This document shows positions 1-5,034 of a stretch of DNA of 5,034 nucleotides, piece by piece. The notes beneath the pieces are model-generated. The model worked only from the letters and a program-made list of their open reading frames with translations. It was not told the origin of the DNA and searched no databases. A program made the translations under genes and the position numbers. The stretch comes from Bacillota bacterium (lineage in GTDB: Bacteria; Bacillota; Clostridia; Oscillospirales; Ruminococcaceae), in NCBI GenBank assembly GCA_023456995.1, contig JAEWNU010000035.1, positions 1 through 5,034 on the forward strand, written 5' to 3'. How positions within the stretch are numbered: position 1 is the stretch's first letter; every line of letters starts with the position of its first letter.

Positions 1-193
1 GCGTAATAATACCGTTATTGACGATATCCTCAACCTCTGCATAGGAAGCTGTAATGCCACGCATTTGCGCAGCCACAGTCTTTGGTATGTAACTATATTG
101 CAAGACAAGATCATTACGAAGCGCGACGCTAGGGGATTTTAAATAACTATCCAGCAGGAACTGGGCTTGGTCTTGAGCCTGTTGTGTCTGCAC
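1..193 (-). CDS. fliA: RNA polymerase sigma factor, sigma-28 (FliA/SigD) type, N-terminal part; runs off the left edge
   Basis: Reading leftward from a GTG at 193-191 gives 64 open codons with no stop. The protein begins MQTQQAQDQAQFLLDSYLKS, then has RNDLVLQYSYIPKTVAAQM at about residues 26-44 and YAEVEDIVNNGIIT at 51-64. This matches the start of sigma-70 region 2 (regions 1.2/2.1) in flagellar sigma factors, where a helix of the type 'RN-LV--Y---V--vA' is followed by a 'v-DlvnyGiiGLIDAI' segment. The family directs RNA polymerase to late flagellar, motility and chemotaxis promoters, and is held by the anti-sigma factor FlgM until the hook is finished. An in-frame TGA at 202-200 rules out an upstream extension, and a strong Shine-Dalgarno precedes the GTG. 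Its place 30 bases after flhA supports the flagellar assignment. Regions 2.2 to 4 lie outside the window, so another sigma-70 subtype, such as a WhiG- or SigF-like one, is not strictly excluded. Confidence 0.85.
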   Translation of the reverse strand, partial: MQTQQAQDQAQFLLDSYLKSPSVALRNDLVLQYSYIPKTVAAQMRGITASYAEVEDIVNNGIIT

Positions 194-199
194 AACTTG

Positions 200-209
200 T
201 CACCCCCTT
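200..209 (-). promoter_or_regulatory. Ribosome binding site of the sigma factor gene
   Basis: The minus strand reads AAGGGGGTGA, one mismatch from the Firmicutes consensus AAGGAGGTGA, followed by six bases and the GTG start at 193. It lies in the 30-base gap after the flhA stop. The TGA at its 3' end is also the in-frame stop that fixes this GTG as the first usable start. Confidence 0.75.
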
Positions 210-223
210 CGCTGGGAATAAGA

Positions 224-2290
224 TCATGAAATTCCGATATTGGCGAGCGCCTGTATCTGAACAGTGCTATCAATTTCGCTGAAAGAGAGCACAATTACAT
301 TGGGATAAAATTGATCAATTAGTTTTTTGTAGTACATGCGCACAATCGGCGAGGTAAGGATAACCGAATGGGGAACCAGCTCGCGTATCTTGTCAATTTG
401 TGCACCGGAGGCCGAAATAATGGACTGTATAGTCGTTGGATCCAGTGCCAGATATGACCCTGTATCGAGTTTTTTAACGGCGCCCATAATCATGTTCTCT
501 ATTTTAGCATCGAGCGTGATAACCTTGAGCTGTCCAGCTTCCGCAAACTGATGTGAAATAGTACGCTTTAAAGATTGCCGTACATATTCGGTTAGCATAT
601 CTGCGTCCTTAATAGAAGCGCCGTAGTCGCCAAGCACCTCGAGAATCGTTTCCATATCTCTGATGGGAACACCCTCACGCAGCAGGTTGCACAGCACCTT
701 TTGCAAGGTAGAAACGCTAACGATGCCAGGAATAATATCGTTGACGATAGTTTCGTTTGTCTTCTTAAGATTTGCCAGCAGGTTATTGACCTCCTGACGG
801 GTCAGTAGCTCATAAGCGTGCTGGCGAATGACCTCGGAGAGGTGGGTAATAATCACCGAGGTGGGATCTATTAATGTATAACCTGCAAGCTCGGCTTTGA
901 TCTTTTTGTCAAGGCTGATCCACTTAGCTGGAATGCCAAACGCTGGTTCAATGGTATCAATGCCATCTATGGATTGCACTTTGCTGTCGGGGGCCAATGC
1001 AAGGTAGTGGTCAATTAAAACATCGCCCATGGTGATACGTTCACCCTTAAACTTGATGCTGTACTGGTTGGGGTTTAGCTGGCCACTGTCTTTTAAGCGA
1101 ACCGAAGGGATAACCATGCCCATTTCGATAGCAAACTGCTTACGGAACATGACGACGCGGTCGATAAAGCTGCCGCCACTGGCTTCATCCACCAGTGGAA
1201 TCAAGCTGTAGCCAAACTCCAACTCAATCGGTTCAACGTTAAGCAGGCCGTAAACATTATCAATGTTTTTGTAAAACGAAGCCTCGCTCGCCACTTCTTC
1301 GGTGGGGGAGGCCACGGCCCCAGCTTCCGCGGTGACAAGCGCGGTTTTCTGCTTGCGTAAAATAATGGTGCCGGTAAATATTAGTATAACAGACACAAGA
1401 ATAATCTGCAACGGCGGGAAGCCGATAAAGGAAAGCGAGATCATGACGCAGCCGGACAAAATAAGCACAACAGGCTGCGATAAAAATTGCTTGACAACTT
1501 CAATATTGAGATTGGATTCTGACGCTGAACGGGTAACAATCATACCCGTGGCCATGCTGATTAGCAGCGCAGGAATCTGGGACATTAGGCCGTCACCGAC
1601 CGTTGCGGTGGAATATATCGACATAATTTGCCCGAAGGTACCAACATGGTTTAAAAAGCCCATGAGAATACCGCCCAACAAATTGATGATGGTTACAACA
1701 ATGGAGACAATCGCATCGCCTTTAACAAACTTGGTGGCACCATCCATGGAGCCGAAAAAGTCAGCTTCACGTTGAACCTTTTCACGGCGGTGGCGCGCTT
1801 GAGATTCATCGATAAGACCGGAGTTTAAGTCGGCGTCAATCGCCATCTGTTTACCGGGCATCGCATCGAGCGTAAAGCGTGCGGCAACCTCGGCCACACG
1901 TTCGGAGCCCTTAGTGATGACCATAAACTGTACGATGACGATAATCAGAAAAATAACCAAACCGATGATGACATTACCACGAATAACAAACTTACCAAAG
2001 GTTTCAATAACCTTGCCGGCATTGCCATTGTTGCTTAAAATAAGGCGGGTGGATGAAATCGTCAGTGACATGCGAAATACTGTGGTAATTAAGAGCAATG
2101 ACGGAAAAATTGAAAACTCCAACGGCTCTTTAATATACATGGTGGTGAGCAGGATCACAAACGAAATAGAAAGGTTTATAATAAACATCATATCCAGCAG
2201 CGCCGTGGGCAAAGGGATAATCAGCAACAAAATGATAGCGACAATAAATACCGCTACAATGTTGTTAAAGATGTTGTTTGTATTCTTCAA
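224..2290 (-). CDS. flhA: Flagellar biosynthesis protein FlhA (export platform)
   Basis: FlhA is the largest integral membrane protein of the flagellar type III export apparatus. In the family it forms a nonameric ring that couples proton flow to export and docks chaperone-substrate complexes. The 688 residues match the usual length of about 680-700. Residues 8-312 are the membrane half, with around eight hydrophobic segments. FRMSLTISSTRLILS lies at 72-86, and the FHIPEP-family cytoplasmic loop is at about 128-190 (RVAEVAARFTLDAMPGKQM at 131-149, then IDADLNSG). Asp192 in KGDAI corresponds to the conserved Asp implicated in proton coupling (Asp208 in Salmonella). An Ala/Glu-rich linker (about 313-340) leads to the cytoplasmic domain, with LTRQEV at 496-501 and REGVPIRD at 538-545. 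The start is a TTG directly after the flhB TAG. No alternative start exists upstream, and the first internal Met (34) would remove the first membrane segment. The protein appears intact, and FlhA rather than an injectisome homologue is supported by the flanking sigma-28 gene. Confidence 0.97.
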   Translation of the reverse strand: MKNTNNIFNNIVAVFIVAIILLLIIPLPTALLDMMFIINLSISFVILLTTMYIKEPLEFSIFPSLLLITTVFRMSLTISSTRLILSNNGNAGKVIETFGKFVIRGNVIIGLVIFLIIVIVQFMVITKGSERVAEVAARFTLDAMPGKQMAIDADLNSGLIDESQARHRREKVQREADFFGSMDGATKFVKGDAIVSIVVTIINLLGGILMGFLNHVGTFGQIMSIYSTATVGDGLMSQIPALLISMATGMIVTRSASESNLNIEVVKQFLSQPVVLILSGCVMISLSFIGFPPLQIILVSVILIFTGTIILRKQKTALVTAEAGAVASPTEEVASEASFYKNIDNVYGLLNVEPIELEFGYSLIPLVDEASGGSFIDRVVMFRKQFAIEMGMVIPSVRLKDSGQLNPNQYSIKFKGERITMGDVLIDHYLALAPDSKVQSIDGIDTIEPAFGIPAKWISLDKKIKAELAGYTLIDPTSVIITHLSEVIRQHAYELLTRQEVNNLLANLKKTNETIVNDIIPGIVSVSTLQKVLCNLLREGVPIRDMETILEVLGDYGASIKDADMLTEYVRQSLKRTISHQFAEAGQLKVITLDAKIENMIMGAVKKLDTGSYLALDPTTIQSIISASGAQIDKIRELVPHSVILTSPIVRMYYKKLIDQFYPNVIVLSFSEIDSTVQIQALANIGIS

Positions 2291-3352
2291 CTATTTCAAA
2301 TCCTTCTCTTTCAGACTGTAAACAAAGGCCAGCACCTCGGCTACCGGCTGGTAAAACTGTTCTGGAATTTCGCGCCCGAGGTCGACCGCATCAAAAAGGC
2401 CACGTGCAAGAGGCTTGTTCTCAAGTGTTGTTATCTTGTGTTCTTCAGCGATGGCAACAATGCGTAGCGCAACCAGGTCAGCGCCCTTTGCTAAGACAAG
2501 CGGTGCACGGTCGTGGTCGGGGTCATATGCGATTGCAACGGCATAATGCGTCGGGTTACGAATAACTACATCGGCCTTAGGTACATTTTGCATCATACGG
2601 CTCATAGCCTGCTTACGCTGCAACTCTCGGATGCGACCCTTAATAAGCGGATCGCCCTCAGTATGCTTATACTCTTCTTTAATTTCCTGTTTGCTCATGC
2701 GCAGGTTCTTTTCATATTCCCACCACTGATAGGCGTAATCCATCACGCCCAGCAATAAAAACACAACACCAGCGGTTAACACGATGGACATAATGAAATC
2801 ACTGACTACACCCAGTGCCTCGGTGATTTCCATGTCGACTAAGGTGCGGAACTTTGGCAGAAAATCGAGGAGCTTCTGATAAACGATATATAGTAAAACA
2901 GTAATTTTTGACCCGGCCTTGATGAGTTCGACAAAGCTGCGTAACGAAAACATCTTTTTGATGCCGCTAATAGGGTTTAGATGGCTGAATTTAAACTTGA
3001 TGCTTTCGGTGGTGACCAGCATGCGGGTCTGTGCCATCGTCAAAACAATAGCGGTAAGCCCGCTGATTAAAAGTAGCGGAAGTGCTGTCAGCCCGATGAC
3101 GCGGCAGGCGTCTATTAAAAAGATGCGTGTATCTGCATCGGTAATAGCTTTTTGAGTGCCGGCAGCGATAAAATACTGCTGAATGACGGCTTGCGTCGTC
3201 TGGAGAATGAACGGCCCCAGTAATTTCAATGAATAAAAGGTAATAAGCAACGAAAACGCAGTAACCAGATCGGTACTTTTAAAAATATTACCTTTCTTTC
3301 GTTCATCTTGTTTTCGCTTTGATGTTGCTTTTTCGGTTTTTTCACCAGCCAT
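2291..3352 (-). CDS. flhB: Flagellar biosynthesis protein FlhB (export substrate-specificity switch)
   Basis: FlhB is a membrane protein of the flagellar export gate. It cleaves itself and switches export from rod/hook to filament substrates. The 353 residues begin MAGEKTEKATSKRKQDERKK, the typical FlhB N-terminus, followed by about four hydrophobic segments (roughly 29-48, 85-108, 148-163 and 185-204). The linker has DYAYQWWEYEKNLRMSKQEI and EGDPLIKGRIRELQRKQAMS. The autocleavage motif NPTH is intact at 266-269 (codons at 2557-2546) in VIRNPTHYAVAIAYDP. The C-terminal domain carries LENKPLARGLFDAVDLG and ends shortly after VAEVLAFVYSLK. I chose the ATG at 3352 over an in-frame ATG at 3358. 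It lies seven bases after AGGGGG and gives the family N-terminus, whereas the upstream ATG abuts the G-run with no spacer. It is not fused to FliR. The TAG stop directly touches the flhA start. Confidence 0.97.
   Translation of the reverse strand: MAGEKTEKATSKRKQDERKKGNIFKSTDLVTAFSLLITFYSLKLLGPFILQTTQAVIQQYFIAAGTQKAITDADTRIFLIDACRVIGLTALPLLLISGLTAIVLTMAQTRMLVTTESIKFKFSHLNPISGIKKMFSLRSFVELIKAGSKITVLLYIVYQKLLDFLPKFRTLVDMEITEALGVVSDFIMSIVLTAGVVFLLLGVMDYAYQWWEYEKNLRMSKQEIKEEYKHTEGDPLIKGRIRELQRKQAMSRMMQNVPKADVVIRNPTHYAVAIAYDPDHDRAPLVLAKGADLVALRIVAIAEEHKITTLENKPLARGLFDAVDLGREIPEQFYQPVAEVLAFVYSLKEKDLK
2301..2306 (-). promoter_or_regulatory. Weak ribosome binding site of flhA, inside the end of flhB
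   Basis: The minus strand reads GAAGGA, ten bases before the TTG start at 2290. It lies within the last codons of flhB (the Lys-Glu-Lys-Asp region). The match and spacing are poorer than at the other genes here, so flhA translation probably relies partly on ribosomes finishing flhB. Confidence 0.45.
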
Positions 3353-3359
3353 TCTCATC

Positions 3360-3366
3360 CCCCCTT
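3360..3366 (-). promoter_or_regulatory. Ribosome binding site of flhB, decides the start
   Basis: The minus strand reads AAAGGGGGG just before ATGAGA and the ATG at 3352. Spacing is about seven bases to this ATG but zero to the in-frame ATG at 3358. The site therefore supports the shorter protein beginning Met-Ala-Gly-Glu-Lys. Confidence 0.7.
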
Positions 3367-3386
3367 TTTAATCGCATTAAAACAGG

Positions 3387-4151
3387 TCAGGCGAGGATCA
3401 GCAGCGCCCGGTTAATATTCTCAAGCATAATCACAATATAATTATTCAAAAACGAGGCAATTACGGGACCCATAAAAAATAACATTACAAGTCCCAACCC
3501 CTGTTTAAGCTGAAAGTTAATGACGAAAACATGGATTTGAGGTACCAGCTTCATCATAATGCCCAGGACAATCTGTAAAGAAAATTCAACAACGGTGAAT
3601 GGTAGCAGCAAACGTAGCACCAATGAAAATACGTCGACAAAAAGCTGGAGCGCAAACTGAAAAGCCTCGGCAGAAAGGTTGACCGCCCCAAGCGGAACAA
3701 TTTTAAAAGATATAGCAAAAATCTGAATCATTACAAGGTGACTATCTGTTGCAAAAATATAAAGTGCAAACAAAATTGTGAGCAAATTACCGGTAAGTGA
3801 AACTTGAATATTGGTCGCGGGGTCAAAAACCTTTGCCATAGCCATACCAAATTCGGTGTCCATCCAATCACCGATAAATAGCAGCAGAAAGTAAAAAATC
3901 TGATAGACAAAGCCGCAAATAAAACCCAATGACAACTCGCGAAATAATGAAAACAGCATGTCCACGCTATCATAAGTGACCTCTGGAGCTTGCAGCGCCG
4001 GAGCGATAAGCATCGTGAGAATCAGTACAAGCCCGGCCCTGACTTGAGACGGAATATTCTTTCGTCCCAACAGTGGATTGAAAAAAATAAAACCTGACAT
4101 TCGGGCGAATACCAATAGATAGACATTGAGCCCCTGAAGCTGTATTGTCAC
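3387..4151 (-). CDS. fliR: Flagellar biosynthetic protein FliR (export gate)
   Basis: FliR is a polytopic membrane protein that assembles with FliP and FliQ into the helical export-gate pore (about 5 FliP, 4 FliQ and 1 FliR in structurally studied systems). The 254 residues match the family length. Recognisable segments are VFARMSGFIFFNPLLGRKNIPSQVRAG, split here as VFARMSG (14-20), FNPLLGR (24-30) and IPSQVRAG (33-40). They continue with GDWMDTEFGMAMAKVFDP (94-111), DSHLVMIQIFAISF (136-149), LLLPFTVVEF (181-190) and PQIHVFVINFQLK (204-216). The pattern of long hydrophobic stretches throughout agrees with a multi-pass protein. The start is GTG at 4151, preceded by GAGG with eight bases of spacing, and no other start fits as well. 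The gap to fliQ is only ten bases. The gene stands apart from flhB, with its own TGA at 3389-3387, rather than being fused as in some clostridia. Confidence 0.96.
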   Translation of the reverse strand: MTIQLQGLNVYLLVFARMSGFIFFNPLLGRKNIPSQVRAGLVLILTMLIAPALQAPEVTYDSVDMLFSLFRELSLGFICGFVYQIFYFLLLFIGDWMDTEFGMAMAKVFDPATNIQVSLTGNLLTILFALYIFATDSHLVMIQIFAISFKIVPLGAVNLSAEAFQFALQLFVDVFSLVLRLLLPFTVVEFSLQIVLGIMMKLVPQIHVFVINFQLKQGLGLVMLFFMGPVIASFLNNYIVIMLENINRALLILA

Positions 4152-4159
4152 AACGGTAA

Positions 4160-4164
4160 CCTCA
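4160..4164 (-). promoter_or_regulatory. Ribosome binding site of fliR overlapping the fliQ stop codon
   Basis: The minus strand reads TGAGG, in which TGA is the fliQ stop and GAGG is the fliR Shine-Dalgarno. Eight bases separate it from the GTG at 4151. A ribosome terminating fliQ sits on the fliR initiation region, an arrangement typical of translational coupling. Confidence 0.65.
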
Positions 4165-4425
4165 TATCAAAAGAATAAGGCTGAATAGCCAGTGTACAAA
4201 ATCCAGCATGGTGCTAATCATCCAGTTTCCGGTAAAAAGCATCATAAAAGCGATGATAATTAGCTTTGGCACAAAGGTGAGTGTTTGCTCGTGAATCTGG
4301 GTCGCGGCCTGAAAGATGGCTACCACAAGACCGATAAGAATACTGGTAATCAGCAGAGGCGCTGACAGCTTTAACGCGACCAGTAGAGCCTGTGTAAAAA
4401 TATCCATGATTTGGTTCTGCGTCAA
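4162..4425 (-). CDS. fliQ: Flagellar biosynthetic protein FliQ (export gate)
   Basis: FliQ is a small two-helix membrane protein of the export gate, packing around the FliP-FliR core. The predicted 87 residues match the usual 86-90. It begins MTQNQIMDIFTQALLVALKL, followed by the hallmark segments APLLI, GLVVAIFQAATQIHEQTLTF and VPKLIII. Two long hydrophobic helices lie at about 13-36 and 51-73, with a hydrophobic tail. I place the start at the TTG at 4425. A near-perfect Shine-Dalgarno (AAAGGCGGTGA) ends five bases upstream, and the N-terminus then aligns with the family. An in-frame GTG at 4434 would add three residues, but it lies inside that Shine-Dalgarno. The gene follows fliP by 32 bases, and its stop overlaps the fliR ribosome binding site. 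Confidence 0.95.
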   Translation of the reverse strand: MTQNQIMDIFTQALLVALKLSAPLLITSILIGLVVAIFQAATQIHEQTLTFVPKLIIIAFMMLFTGNWMISTMLDFVHWLFSLILLI

Positions 4426-4430
4426 GCTTT

Positions 4431-4441
4431 TCACCGCCTTT
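4431..4441 (-). promoter_or_regulatory. Ribosome binding site of fliQ, decides the start
   Basis: The minus strand reads AAAGGCGGTGA, one mismatch from AAAGGAGGTGA, followed by AAAGC and the TTG at 4425. The competing GTG at 4434-4432 is part of this site, so it is unlikely to be used as the start codon. Confidence 0.7.
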
Positions 4442-4457
4442 AAATTTTAACAGCAGG

Positions 4458-5034
4458 TTATGAGAATCCCTGCACAAGCGTTCCAAGCAGCAGACTCCAG
4501 CCGTCCACCAGGACAAATAGCAAAATCTTAAATGGCAGCGAAATAGTGGCAGGTGGAAGCATGACCATACCCATCGACATCAGCACGCTGGAAACGACTA
4601 TATCAATAATTAGAAATGGAAGATAAAGAAGAAAGCCAATCAAAAAGGCGCGTTCCAGCTCACTCGTAATAAACGCTGGAACAATAACAAAAAGGTTTAG
4701 GCGGGTCAGGCTCTCCGGGTTTTCTTCCGCTTCTACCTTTGGCAGCTCGCTGCCGGAGATACTTAAGTAAAGATTAAGCGCTTTGGGCGTTGTCTGCCCA
4801 AGCATAAACCGTTTCAAGGGCAACTGTGCCGCCTCCACCGCCTCGGTAGCCGTATAGCTGCCAGCCTTATAAGGGTCGTAAGCGGTGGTTTTGATCTCTT
4901 CAAAAGTCGGAGTCATTATAAATAGCGTCAAAAACAGCGCAAGGCCCACCAAAACCTGATTGGGCGGAGACTGCTGCGTGCCAAGTGCGTTACGCATAAA
5001 CGAAAGTACAATAATGATGCGGGTGAAGCTGGTC
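4458..5034 (-). CDS. fliP: Flagellar biosynthetic protein FliP (export gate), 5' end beyond the window
   Basis: FliP forms the core ring of the flagellar export gate in the cytoplasmic membrane. The frame is open to the right edge. It gives TSFTRIIIVLSF followed by MRNALGTQQSPPNQVLVGLA, the strongly conserved FliP block. An internal ATG at 4997 falls in the middle of this block and is not the real start. After a hydrophobic helix and an extracytoplasmic stretch of about 80 residues comes the second FliP signature: PAFITSELERAFLIGF, then LYLPFLIIDIVVSSVLMSMG. MVMLPP, ISLPFKILLFVLVDGW and a short C-terminus follow. About 191 residues are visible. Typical FliP has about 220-260, so the signal peptide and first membrane segment are missing to the right. 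The gene ends in TAA 32 bases before fliQ. FliO, which often precedes fliP, cannot be assessed. Confidence 0.97.
   Translation of the reverse strand, partial: TSFTRIIIVLSFMRNALGTQQSPPNQVLVGLALFLTLFIMTPTFEEIKTTAYDPYKAGSYTATEAVEAAQLPLKRFMLGQTTPKALNLYLSISGSELPKVEAEENPESLTRLNLFVIVPAFITSELERAFLIGFLLYLPFLIIDIVVSSVLMSMGMVMLPPATISLPFKILLFVLVDGWSLLLGTLVQGFS

Noticed and set aside
194..223. A terminator or separate promoter between flhA and the sigma factor
   Set aside because: The 30-base gap has no T-rich tail after a stable hairpin and no convincing -35/-10 pair; it holds only the ribosome binding site.
1302..1775. A 157-codon open frame on the plus strand, antisense to flhA
   Set aside because: It lies wholly opposite a well-conserved FlhA region (about residues 172-330). 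It has no recognisable family and no clear ribosome binding site, and its composition is what reverse-complement coding sequence produces.
1914..2321. A 135-codon plus-strand open frame opposite the flhA start and flhB end
   Set aside because: It is low-complexity Met/Ile/Thr-rich protein, as expected from the complement of membrane-protein codons, and matches no family I know.
3359..3364. G-runs in ribosome binding sites (six G before flhB, five G at 203-207 before the sigma factor) as phase-variable tracts
   Set aside because: The runs are too short to suggest frequent slippage and are adequately explained as Shine-Dalgarno sequences.
4214..4516. A 100-codon minus-strand frame overlapping fliQ and the end of fliP
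   Set aside because: It is out of frame with two strongly recognisable genes and its protein shows no domain, so it is a shadow frame.
224..5034. A virulence-type injectisome (SctR/S/T/U/V) instead of a flagellar system
   Set aside because: The FliP NALGTQQ block, the gene order with flhB then flhA, and the adjacent sigma-28 gene all indicate the flagellar version.

Overview
All recognisable genes lie on the minus strand and form one tight block of flagellar protein-export genes. In transcription order (right to left) they are fliP (5' end beyond the window), fliQ, fliR, flhB, flhA, and the first 64 codons of a sigma-28 (FliA/SigD) type sigma factor that runs off the left edge. This is the usual membrane core of the flagellar type III secretion system. 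FliP, FliQ and FliR build the export gate, FlhB is the substrate-specificity switch, and FlhA is the large export platform and proton-coupled component. They are followed by the sigma factor that transcribes late flagellar and chemotaxis genes.

Organism: several features suggest a Gram-positive firmicute, most likely class Clostridia. These are the contiguous fliP-fliQ-fliR-flhB-flhA order, purine-rich Shine-Dalgarno sites close to AAGGAGGTGA, frequent GTG/TTG starts, moderate GC content and the residue patterns of the proteins. I cannot name a genus from the sequence alone. FliR and FlhB are separate proteins here, unlike the FliR-FlhB fusion known in some clostridia. No flhF or flhG/fleN lies between flhA and the sigma factor, where many Firmicutes carry them.

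Layout: sigma factor 1-193 (partial); 30-base gap; flhA 224-2290; no gap; flhB 2291-3352; 34-base gap; fliR 3387-4151; 10-base gap; fliQ 4162-4425; 32-base gap; fliP 4458-5034 (partial). No non-coding stretch exceeds 34 bases. I see no promoter, terminator, tRNA, mobile element, long repeat or CRISPR array, so the block should be co-transcribed from a promoter beyond the right edge.

The notable details concern translation. Four of the five visible start codons are non-ATG. The fliR Shine-Dalgarno overlaps the fliQ stop codon. flhB and flhA are in the same frame, with a single TAG directly followed by the flhA TTG start. I found no evidence of an undescribed system: this is an ordinary flagellar export cassette with a few junctions worth a second look.
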